NCBI GenBank assembly: GCA_023229045.1
Contig: JALOAB010000103.1
Span: 1 to 7,681 of the forward strand
Reading direction: 5' to 3'
DNA: 7,681 bases
Origin: Fidelibacterota bacterium
GTDB lineage: Bacteria; Fidelibacterota; UBA2242
Below the pieces are notes generated by a model. The model had not been told where the DNA came from, searched no databases, and saw only the letters and a program-made list of their open reading frames with translations. Both the position numbers and the translations under genes were made by a program. Of this stretch, positions 1 to 6,911 are shown in pieces. Position 1 is the first letter of the stretch, and each line of letters starts with the position of its first letter.

Positions 1-1703
1 GTCCTGTGAGAGGCAAAATGCCGTTCGACGATACCGATTTATACAAAATCATCGAAGGCGCTTCCCTTTCATTGATAAGTCATCCGAATGCGGGTCTCGA
101 TGACTTTCTGGATTCCGTCATAGCCATTATTAAAACCGGACAGGAACCGGATGGTTACCTCACCACCTGGTTTACGATCGACCGTCTGCATCCGCCGGCC
201 TGGTGGGCTCAGCCTTCGCCGAATCGCTGGGATCACGAAGAATCCAATCATGAATTATATAACAGCGGTCATTTGTTCGAAGCCGCGGCCGCGCATTATC
301 GGGCGACCGGCAAAAGAAATTTTCTGAATATTGCCCTGAAAAATGCCGACCTACTGGTTGCCAGCTTCGCTCCGGATAAATTGCGGGTGCCGCCCGGACA
401 TCAGGTCGTCGAAACGGGTCTGATCAAACTTTACCACATTACTAAAAACGAAAAGTACTTAGAGCTGGCTATGTTCTTTCTCGAACAGCGCGGCGACAGC
501 ACTACTCATCAGTTATACGGAGAATATAGTCAGGATCATTTACCAGTAACTAAACAAACCGAAGCCGTCGGACACGCCGTACGGGCGGAATATATGTACG
601 CCGGCATGACGGATATTGCGGCGATTTATCAGGATTCGGTTTATCTCAATACACTACTGAAAATCTGGAAAAATATCGTTACCCAAAAAATGTACCTGAC
701 CGGCGGAGTGGGTTCGCGACACGACGGCGAAGCATTCGGTGATAATTACGAATTGCCCAATTTGACGGCTTATAATGAAACCTGCGCCGCGATCGGCAGT
801 GTTTGCTGGAATCAGCGCCTGTTTCGGTTGATCGGAGACTCGCGATACTACGACATTATCGAGCGCACTTTATACAACGGGCTGATTTCAGGAATTTCAC
901 TGGATGGTAAAAAATTCTTCTATCCCAATCCGCTTGAATCAGACGGAAAATATAATTTCAATCAAGGCGCCGCCACCCGCCAACCATGGTTCGATTGCTC
1001 CTGCTGTCCGACCAATCTCATCCGCTTTCTTCCCTCAGTGCCCGAACTGATTTACGCCACTGACAAAGACAGTATTTATATTAATCTGTTTATTTCCAGC
1101 AAGGCGCAAGTTGTTATCAATAAAAAGAAAATCGAACTAATCCAACAAACTGCCTATCCCTGGAGCGGAGGCATAAACATAACGGTAAACCCGGCGCAAA
1201 AGATGAATTTCACCCTGAAAGTGCGTGTCCCGGGTTGGGCGCACAATGAGACGGTTCCCGGCGACCTGTATACCTATCTGGATAATAATCCCGCACCGGT
1301 GCGTTTGTTCATCAACAGTCAAGAACAGAAAATCGCACTTAAGAAAAGCTATGTTGAAATAACCAGGGAATGGTCTCAGGGCGATAAAATTGAATTGAGA
1401 CTGCCAATCGCGGTTCGCAAGGTTGTATCTCATCCGAATGTAGACGATAATCTCGATAAAATCGCCTTTGAATGCGGACCCATCGTTTACTGTGCTGAAG
1501 AAATTGATAATGACCGGTTAGCGGATGTTGCAATCCCGGATGACGTTCGACTAAACATCGAAAAAGGCGCTGTCTTGTCTGAAAACGTGAATATCTTAAA
1601 AGGTCATTATGGTGATCATGAATTGATCCTGATTCCCTATTATGTTTGGTCGAACCGGGGAGTCGGGAAAATGAAAGTGTGGCTCCCAAGAAAAAAGGAT
1701 TGA
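1..1703 (+). CDS. GH127-family glycosidase (DUF1680), probable beta-L-arabinofuranosidase type, 5'-truncated by window edge
   Basis: Retaining glycosidase of the GH127 family, which typically releases L-arabinofuranose from plant or microbial glycans. Numbering from the in-frame GTG at base 6, the conserved stretch GEAFG...YNETCA gives Glu242, Glu258 and Cys260, and WFDCSCCPTN gives Cys331, Cys333 and Cys334. By analogy with Bifidobacterium HypBA1, Glu242 is the acid/base, Cys333 the nucleophile, and Glu258, Cys260, Cys333 and Cys334 hold the zinc. Spacing between these residues is close to HypBA1. Roughly residues 1-345 form the alpha/alpha barrel, and the rest forms beta-sandwich domains ending in the family-typical NRG...MKVWLP. 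Comparison with HypBA1 (about 658 residues) suggests about 80 N-terminal residues lie upstream. The frame is open to the left edge, so the GTG at 6 is probably an internal valine. No signal peptide can be judged. Family certain, substrate not: some GH127 enzymes cleave other sugars. Confidence 0.93.
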   Translation, partial: PVRGKMPFDDTDLYKIIEGASLSLISHPNAGLDDFLDSVIAIIKTGQEPDGYLTTWFTIDRLHPPAWWAQPSPNRWDHEESNHELYNSGHLFEAAAAHYRATGKRNFLNIALKNADLLVASFAPDKLRVPPGHQVVETGLIKLYHITKNEKYLELAMFFLEQRGDSTTHQLYGEYSQDHLPVTKQTEAVGHAVRAEYMYAGMTDIAAIYQDSVYLNTLLKIWKNIVTQKMYLTGGVGSRHDGEAFGDNYELPNLTAYNETCAAIGSVCWNQRLFRLIGDSRYYDIIERTLYNGLISGISLDGKKFFYPNPLESDGKYNFNQGAATRQPWFDCSCCPTNLIRFLPSVPELIYATDKDSIYINLFISSKAQVVINKKKIELIQQTAYPWSGGINITVNPAQKMNFTLKVRVPGWAHNETVPGDLYTYLDNNPAPVRLFINSQEQKIALKKSYVEITREWSQGDKIELRLPIAVRKVVSHPNVDDNLDKIAFECGPIVYCAEEIDNDRLADVAIPDDVRLNIEKGAVLSENVNILKGHYGDHELILIPYYVWSNRGVGKMKVWLPRKKD

Positions 1704-1830
1704 GTCGAACGGACTTTGATATAAGAGCTTCTGGTAATTCTACACGATCGGTTCTCTTAATATTCTTATTTTTCTTGATTCTTAATATCCATTTCTCCAA
1801 TTTCTGACATGTTTAAATCCAATTTGACTT
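1704..1830. other. AT-rich intergenic spacer between the glycosidase and the glycosyltransferase cluster
   Basis: This 127-base stretch is visibly richer in A and T than the genes on both sides, with a T-rich tract around 1758-1777. It contains no convincing gene. A short ATG-led reading at 1809-1841 stops after ten codons but may be the displaced 5' end of the next gene (see findings). The only pairing seen is a 5-bp match, AAGAG at 1723-1727 with CTCTT at 1754-1758, around a 26-base loop. That is too weak to call a terminator. No good -35/-10 pair was found, although a promoter for the downstream cluster would be expected here. It probably separates two transcription units. Confidence 0.6.
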
Positions 1831-2778
1831 TTGATTTTTGAGCATAGATTGAAAATTACGACTCATACCGGCAACATCAGCCGTCCGTACGTTAAATACC
1901 CGAAAGGCGCTTCAGAAGGGCGCATCGAGATTCACCGACCTGAAAACGTCGCCACACCGGTTATCAGTATCATTATTCCCACGATGGGCGCCGCTCGCCA
2001 GGAATTTCTGCCGGGATTAATGAGCCAGATCTACCGCCAGACTTTTCGTAATTTTGAAATCATCCTGATTATCGGCGATACCCGTCAGGGACGCGCCATC
2101 AACTGCGGAGCGGCATTAGCCGCCGGTAAATATTTAGTCACGTTCGATGATGACACGCGCCTGGGTTCCGACGATCTGCTGGAAAAAATGCAGATCCATC
2201 TGGAGAACCATCCCGAGATCGGAATGGCCGGAGTAGCCAATCTCGTCCCGGATGACGCCGGCTGGTTTGTACGCCGCGTAATGCGCGAATTGCCCCGCCG
2301 CACTTCGCCCGTTGTAAGCGCAATTACCGACAGCGATCTGGCCGAACATCCCTGTTGCATAATTCCGCGCGAAGTCTTCCTTAAAATCGGCGGTGAAAAC
2401 GAATTGATCCCGCGCGGACTGGATCCGTATTTACGACAGGAAATCCGCCAGGCCGGCTATCGCGTGGTGGTTTTGCCGGAATTAAACATTCACCACCTGC
2501 CGCCTTCGACTTTCAGGAAATTCGTCCGGCAATTTTACCGCAATGGCAAAATGGCGGCTTACGTCAATAAATTCTATCCGCAATTTGTAGTCGAACTGAC
2601 AACCGAACACGGCGCCGAGGTCGCCGCCAAAAGATCGCTAATAACCAGAATCGTCAGCTATATTTGGCGTCTCTTAAAAACCATCGTAACTTTTCAGGTG
2701 TTTTACTGGTTGAGTTTAGTATTATATTTATGCGGTTATCTGCTCGGTTATTTAACCTTAAAAGAACAGGATGTATAG
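1831..2778 (+). CDS. Family 2 glycosyltransferase with C-terminal membrane segment
   Basis: Inverting GT-A-fold glycosyltransferase, expected to move a sugar from a nucleotide donor to a lipid-linked or glycan acceptor at the inner membrane. With the TTG at 1831 as residue 1, the first beta strand VISIIIPTMG lies near 44-53, the metal/donor motif FDDDT has Asp106-Asp108, and LDPYLRQE supplies Asp198 and Glu204, which resemble the acidic catalytic-base region of GT2 enzymes. Residues about 283-310 form a hydrophobic helix before a short polar tail, so the enzyme is probably anchored in the membrane. The start is poor: only TTG codons (1831 and 1849) lie between the in-frame stop at 1825-1827 and the first ATG (1984), which is inside the fold, and no Shine-Dalgarno site is seen. 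A one-base indel could have hidden an ATG start at 1809. The end overlaps the next gene by 8 bp. Donor and acceptor are unknown. Confidence 0.88.
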   Translation: MIFEHRLKITTHTGNISRPYVKYPKGASEGRIEIHRPENVATPVISIIIPTMGAARQEFLPGLMSQIYRQTFRNFEIILIIGDTRQGRAINCGAALAAGKYLVTFDDDTRLGSDDLLEKMQIHLENHPEIGMAGVANLVPDDAGWFVRRVMRELPRRTSPVVSAITDSDLAEHPCCIIPREVFLKIGGENELIPRGLDPYLRQEIRQAGYRVVVLPELNIHHLPPSTFRKFVRQFYRNGKMAAYVNKFYPQFVVELTTEHGAEVAAKRSLITRIVSYIWRLLKTIVTFQVFYWLSLVLYLCGYLLGYLTLKEQDV

Positions 2779-3928
2779 TCAAAATACACTTCTGATTCCG
2801 GGTGATTTTCCACCGGTAGTTAGCGGCATAGCAACCTATTTTTATCAAATCTGGCGACTGTTACTAAAAGAAAATAATTACATCCTTTGTCCCAAAGATC
2901 CCGACTGGGAAAAGTGTGACCACAGCCTTGCTCTGAATACTATCCGGCGGCGGATCCCTTCCGGCGATGCAACCCGTGACAAATTGTTCAAGGGCTTGCT
3001 ATATGCATTTTGGACGCTCATCCTTCATCGGAAACACCACTTCCGCAGAATCCACTGCGGGCAGGTGCTGTCGTCCGGCTTTGCCGGGTGGCTGATGAAC
3101 AAATTATACGGCGTTCCATATATTGTCTATGTGTACGGCTCGGAAACTTTTCGCTTCGGACGCAGTCGCCTCCTCTCGAAATTTATAAAGGTGTTTCTGA
3201 ACAATGCGGAATGGATCATTCCGAACAGTCATTTCACCCGCGATGAATTCCTGGCGCTGGATTTGCCGCCGGAAAAATTCCGCATTATTACACCGGGTGT
3301 CGATACTAATATCTTCAAACCGGCTGAGAAAGATCCGGCGCTGATCGGGAAATATGATCTGTCCGGCAAAAAGGTGCTTTTAACCGTCGCCCGACTGGAT
3401 GAGCGCAAAGGACACGACGTCGTCATCCGCGCCGTCGCAGACCTTGCTTCGCAATTTCCCAAACTGGTTTACCTGATCGTCGGGCGCGGGCGCGAAGAGA
3501 CGCGCCTCAGACAATTAAGCAAAGATCTAAATGTTGCCGATCGGGTGATTTTCTGCGGCTATGTCGACGATCTTGAATTACCAAAATTCTATAATCTGTG
3601 TGATATCTTTATCCTGCTCAATCGCCAGACGTCTGCCGATCCACGCCTGCGCGGTGATTACGAAGGTTTTGGCATCGTTTTCCTGGAAGCGTCCGCCTGC
3701 GGCAAACCGGTTATCGCCGGTAATTTTGGCGGAGTGGCTTCGGCCGTTGAACATGACCGTTCAGGATTTATAACCGATCCCACCAATCCAATTACCGTGA
3801 AAAGTACAATTGTATCCCTTATCAAGAACCAAACTCTAATGAACCAACTCGGGCAATATGGTCTGCAACGCGCCCGCAAATCTTTCGACTGGCAAATTAT
3901 CAGCGAAGAAATTAATAAGATACTATGA
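2771..3928 (+). CDS. Family 4 glycosyltransferase (GT-B fold, PimB-like)
   Basis: Retaining GT-B glycosyltransferase of family GT4, cytoplasmic or peripheral to the membrane. The N-terminal Rossmann domain begins with LLIPGDFPPVVSG (about residues 7-19), with the glycine-containing loop that faces the acceptor. The linker ITPGVDTNIF is near 173-182. The C-terminal donor domain carries VARLDERKG, with Arg208 and Lys213 at the positions that bind the donor diphosphate, and the E-x7-E motif EGFGIVFLE, Glu298 and Glu306. A loop DPRLRGDYEGFG before this motif and the general pattern resemble mannosyltransferases such as PimB, but donor specificity cannot be read from this. At 385 residues the length is normal for GT4. 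The ATG lies inside the end of the GT2 gene (8-bp overlap), and the ATGA at the 3' end joins it to the methyltransferase gene, so translation is likely coupled on both sides. Confidence 0.93.
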   Translation: MYSQNTLLIPGDFPPVVSGIATYFYQIWRLLLKENNYILCPKDPDWEKCDHSLALNTIRRRIPSGDATRDKLFKGLLYAFWTLILHRKHHFRRIHCGQVLSSGFAGWLMNKLYGVPYIVYVYGSETFRFGRSRLLSKFIKVFLNNAEWIIPNSHFTRDEFLALDLPPEKFRIITPGVDTNIFKPAEKDPALIGKYDLSGKKVLLTVARLDERKGHDVVIRAVADLASQFPKLVYLIVGRGREETRLRQLSKDLNVADRVIFCGYVDDLELPKFYNLCDIFILLNRQTSADPRLRGDYEGFGIVFLEASACGKPVIAGNFGGVASAVEHDRSGFITDPTNPITVKSTIVSLIKNQTLMNQLGQYGLQRARKSFDWQIISEEINKIL

Positions 3929-4551
3929 CCAAACTCGATCTACAGCATCAAACCCGCGCCGCGGCTTTTCAGACCGCGACTTCCGTGCGCGTGCGCACCG
4001 CGGCACTGCCAATCGCCCGCCAGATTTCCGGGCGCCTGCTGGATATTGGTTGTGGCAACGGTCTTTTCCTGCTCGAATATTATGCTGTTGCCGAGAATAA
4101 AACCATCGCTTTCGGGTTGGATTATGACCGGCGCGCGATTTTCGAAGCTCGCACGCTTTTTAAAGATAACCGCGCTCCAGCCGAACGCCTTATGATCGGC
4201 GACGGCTTTAATCTGCCGTTTGCCGCCGAACAATTCGAGGCGGTTTTTTGCTTGAACACCCTGATCAATATTCACCCTTTCAGCCGGATCGAAGTACTCC
4301 TGAGCGAAATGTATCGCGTCTGTAAAAAAGGCGGGTGCATTATTTTCGATTACCGTAATAACCGTAATCCGTATCTGTGGCTCCAGTATCGAATCAATTC
4401 ACTGACCGGGCGACTGACCACGCATGGTCACAGCCGGCGCGAATTTCAACCGCTTGTCCAAAAATTAAATATAAAAAAAAGTGAGCGAATTGCGATCCCT
4501 TCACCCCTGCCCGGTTTTCCACTGGGATATTTAACCATCTGGGAGAAATAA
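3925..4551 (+). CDS. Class I SAM-dependent methyltransferase
   Basis: Cytoplasmic S-adenosylmethionine-dependent methyltransferase of the Rossmann type. Motif I is LLDIGCGNG with Asp40 to Gly46. The acidic residue that holds the ribose is probably Asp66 in GLDYD. The next motif is GDGFNLPF with Asp93, followed by FEAVFCLNTLINI (motif IV region) and a conserved MYRVCKKGG turn typical of the Methyltransf_11/25 group. The 208-residue length suggests little more than the catalytic core with a basic N-terminal helix. The ATG start overlaps the preceding stop as ATGA. Context suggests a sugar, amino sugar or glycan terminus as the methyl acceptor, but small-molecule methyltransferases of this type cannot be assigned a substrate from motifs. 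An 8-A run at 4473-4480 lies in the reading frame. The frame is intact around it. Confidence 0.9.
   Translation: MTKLDLQHQTRAAAFQTATSVRVRTAALPIARQISGRLLDIGCGNGLFLLEYYAVAENKTIAFGLDYDRRAIFEARTLFKDNRAPAERLMIGDGFNLPFAAEQFEAVFCLNTLINIHPFSRIEVLLSEMYRVCKKGGCIIFDYRNNRNPYLWLQYRINSLTGRLTTHGHSRREFQPLVQKLNIKKSERIAIPSPLPGFPLGYLTIWEK
4542..4545 (+). promoter_or_regulatory. Shine-Dalgarno-like GGAG supporting the TTG start at 4553
   Basis: GGAG sits in the last codons of the methyltransferase gene, 7 bases before the TTG at 4553 and 13 bases before the in-frame ATG at 4559. The 7-base spacing is the better fit and favours the TTG start. It is the only clear ribosome-binding site seen in this cluster. Confidence 0.45.
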
Positions 4552-4552
4552 T

Positions 4553-5755
4553 TTGAAAATGTTGCGTATGCCAACCGCCGGAACACCCTATGATCTCGTC
4601 GAGATAGCGCGCGCTACACTGGGTCTATGTGAAAACGACCGGGCGCAAACTGCCTTTAGCCGGTCATTGAAGAAATATCTCGATGTTGAAAACCTAATTC
4701 TGGTCAATTCCGGCACGACGGCTTGCTATCTACTACTGGAACTGTTCAAGAAAATTCGCATTTCCGATAAGCGCAACGAGATCATCCTGCCGGCTTACAC
4801 CGCTCCTTCTCTGCTCCTGCCAATCCGCGCCGCCGGCTTGAATGCCGTGCTGGTTGATACCGATCCGGATACGTTCAATATTGACATTCGCAAAATCCGG
4901 GCGGCTATCACTCCCCAGACACTGGCGATTATGCCGGTTCACATGTTCGGTTTGCCTGTCGATATAGCTCCAATCGTTGAAGCTGTAACCGAACAGGAAA
5001 TATTCATAATTGAGGACGCGGCCTCTTCGCTCGGCTCGGTCATCGGCGGACGCCAGACCGGCGCTATTGCGCCTTTCGGATTTTATTCGCTGAATCGCGG
5101 CAAAAACGTCTCGACTCTAGCCGGAGGCATCATCGTCTGGAAAGAACCAGGCTACACTGCTCTGCTCAAAGATTTGGCGGCAAACCTGCCGCCGGTCAGT
5201 CACAAAGCGGAATTCCTGATGTGGCTGAGATTCCTCGGCTTGTCAATGGCCGTGCGACCGCTGGGCTATACGGCGCTGGCGCCTATTCTTGCCAAATTCA
5301 AATACACCACTCTGCACACTCACTTCGACTCATTTGCTTACACCGATATGCAAGCCGCTCTCGGAAAAATCCTCTGGCGGCGCATTGAACAACTCACCAA
5401 CCGTCGCGTTGGAAATGGACTAGCATTGATGCGGATTTTCGCCGGACGACCGGGTTTCACCACACCGACGATTTTGCCCGACGCAATGGCGGCTTTCAAT
5501 CAGTTCCCGGTGATCGTTCATGACCTTGGACGTCGCCAGCGTTTGCAGGAGAAATTGCTTAAGATTGGCATTGAAACCACCCTGATGTACGAGAAGCCGC
5601 TCCATTATATTTTCCCGGAATTGAATCCGCGCACTTATGATAACTTTCCGCAAGCTACCTACCTGGCCGAGCATCTGCTTTTGATTCCTCCGCATACTCA
5701 AATCGGATTGGCGCTTCTCAAAAAAATTAAGACAATCGTTGAGGCTACCGATTAA
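4553..5755 (+). CDS. DegT/DnrJ/EryC1/StrS-family PLP-dependent enzyme, probable sugar aminotransferase
   Basis: PLP-dependent fold type I enzyme of the family that aminates nucleotide keto-sugars, usually as a cytoplasmic dimer with glutamate as amino donor. SGTTA (Ser53-Thr56) is the phosphate-binding turn, Asp155 in IIEDAASS pairs with the PLP ring nitrogen, and Lys184 in LNRGKNVST is the Schiff-base lysine. The lysine argues for an aminotransferase rather than a ColD-type dehydratase, where it is replaced by His. Length (400 residues) is normal. Two motif positions are unusual: the Gln/His normally three residues after the Asp is Ser158, and the N-Y-R-M segment before TDxQAALG reads SFAY (260-263), losing the Asn and Arg. 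The TTG start has a GGAG 7 bases upstream, and ATGs at 4559 and 4568 are alternatives. It begins one base after the methyltransferase stop. The substrate is unknown. Confidence 0.88.
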   Translation: MKMLRMPTAGTPYDLVEIARATLGLCENDRAQTAFSRSLKKYLDVENLILVNSGTTACYLLLELFKKIRISDKRNEIILPAYTAPSLLLPIRAAGLNAVLVDTDPDTFNIDIRKIRAAITPQTLAIMPVHMFGLPVDIAPIVEAVTEQEIFIIEDAASSLGSVIGGRQTGAIAPFGFYSLNRGKNVSTLAGGIIVWKEPGYTALLKDLAANLPPVSHKAEFLMWLRFLGLSMAVRPLGYTALAPILAKFKYTTLHTHFDSFAYTDMQAALGKILWRRIEQLTNRRVGNGLALMRIFAGRPGFTTPTILPDAMAAFNQFPVIVHDLGRRQRLQEKLLKIGIETTLMYEKPLHYIFPELNPRTYDNFPQATYLAEHLLLIPPHTQIGLALLKKIKTIVEATD

Positions 5756-6911
5756 TAGTAAAGCCCGTCAGCCGAAAGTCATGCAGATAATCACCCGGCT
5801 CGATCAGGGCGGTTCTACTGATGTCACTTTAAAACTCTCCGCCGGTTTAGTGAAAAACGGTTACGAGGTTCTGCTTGTTTCCGGGAAAACAACCGAGCCG
5901 TCGCTCGATCTGGCGGATTATACGCGGAAAAATGGCTTCCGGCTGTATTTCCTAAGGGCGTTGTCGCGCGAGCCCTCATTCTTTTTCGATATTCTGGCTT
6001 TTATTCAGATTTATCGCCTGATACTAAAGTTCCGACCGGATATTTTACATACGAATACTTCCAAAGCCGGCTTTCTGGGGCGTTTCGCCGGAAGGCTGGC
6101 CAAAGTCCCCAAAATCCTCCACTCCCCGCACGGGCATATTTTTTACGGTTATTACAATCGCTTGATTTCCAAATGTTTTATCATTTTGGAAAAATTCGCA
6201 ACCCATTGTTGTGACCGGGTTCTGAATCTGACTGAGATCGGACGGCGAGATCACATCCGCGAGCGCATCGGACCGCCCTGGAAATTTTACGTCACTTCCG
6301 GCGGCGTCGATCTGGCACAGTTTTTCAATGTCAGTAGTTTAGAGTCCAAAACGAAAACACCTGATGAAATAATCAGGATTTGCTGGGTCGGCCGGATTGT
6401 GCCTGTCAAAAACCTGCCAATGCTACTCAACACGGCGGCAATTTTAAAAAACAATCCTTTAAATCTGGAATACCTAATCGTCGGCGACGGTTCCGACCGA
6501 TCATATAATGAAAAACTGGCTGACGAATTAGGATTGTCAGGCATCCAGTTTCTCGGTTATCGTTCCGATATTCCGCAAATCATGGCGTCCTCCGATATTT
6601 TCGTATTTACGTCGTTGAACGAAGGTTTCGGCAACGTCATTATCGAAGCCATGGCTTGCGGATTGCCAATTATCGGAACCCGTGTTGGCGGCACTCCGGA
6701 ACTGGTCCAGGATGGTCGTAACGGCTTACTGGTAAAATCGGATAACTCCGAAGCGTTAGCTAATGCAATCCAAATGATTGCCTCCGATCCGGAACTCCGA
6801 CGGGACATGGCTTTATTAAACCGGAAAAAGGCTGAATATTTCACGATAGATAATTATATTAAGCGAGTTATTTATGCTTACAATACCTGTAAAACGAATG
6901 AATTGGCCTAA
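5739..6911 (+). CDS. Family 4 glycosyltransferase (second GT4 of the cluster)
   Basis: Retaining GT-B glycosyltransferase. The N-terminal domain opens with VMQIITRLDQGG (the glycine pair is residues 24-25) and contains ILHTNTSKAGFLGR and HSPHGHIFYGY, signatures of GT4 enzymes of capsule and exopolysaccharide loci. The hinge TSGGVDLAQF precedes the donor domain, where CWVGRIVPVKN has Arg219 and Lys224 at the diphosphate-binding positions and EGFGNVIIE supplies the E-x7-E pair Glu295 and Glu303. It is clearly a different subgroup from the GT4 gene at 2771, so the two probably add different sugars. The TTG start at 5739 lies inside the aminotransferase gene (17-bp overlap). The first in-frame ATG, at 5781, would begin within the first beta strand, so a start upstream of it is preferred. 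No clear Shine-Dalgarno site is seen. Its 3' end overlaps the next gene. Confidence 0.92.
   Translation: MRLPINSKARQPKVMQIITRLDQGGSTDVTLKLSAGLVKNGYEVLLVSGKTTEPSLDLADYTRKNGFRLYFLRALSREPSFFFDILAFIQIYRLILKFRPDILHTNTSKAGFLGRFAGRLAKVPKILHSPHGHIFYGYYNRLISKCFIILEKFATHCCDRVLNLTEIGRRDHIRERIGPPWKFYVTSGGVDLAQFFNVSSLESKTKTPDEIIRICWVGRIVPVKNLPMLLNTAAILKNNPLNLEYLIVGDGSDRSYNEKLADELGLSGIQFLGYRSDIPQIMASSDIFVFTSLNEGFGNVIIEAMACGLPIIGTRVGGTPELVQDGRNGLLVKSDNSEALANAIQMIASDPELRRDMALLNRKKAEYFTIDNYIKRVIYAYNTCKTNELA

Noticed and set aside
1723..1777. Possible rho-independent terminator: AAGAG paired with CTCTT, then a T-rich tract
   Set aside because: Only five base pairs, AT-rich, with a 26-base loop, and the T-rich tract is interrupted. 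Not distinguishable from chance in AT-rich spacer.
1137..1800. Minus-strand open frames of 98 and 153 codons over the end of the glycosidase gene
   Set aside because: They are antisense to a gene with clear family motifs, show no recognisable domain, and have the composition expected of shadow frames.
1824..1852. TTGACT as a -35 promoter element before the GT2 gene
   Set aside because: No acceptable -10 sequence lies 16-18 bases downstream, and the site would overlap the likely start codon.
3940..4275. Minus-strand open frame of 111 codons over the methyltransferase gene
   Set aside because: Antisense to the conserved SAM-binding motifs, with no recognisable protein family. Treated as a shadow frame.
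4473..4480. Run of eight A in the methyltransferase gene as a programmed frameshift site
   Set aside because: The zero frame is open and gives a normal-length protein. A -1 shift would meet a stop at once, and no downstream stimulatory structure was evident.
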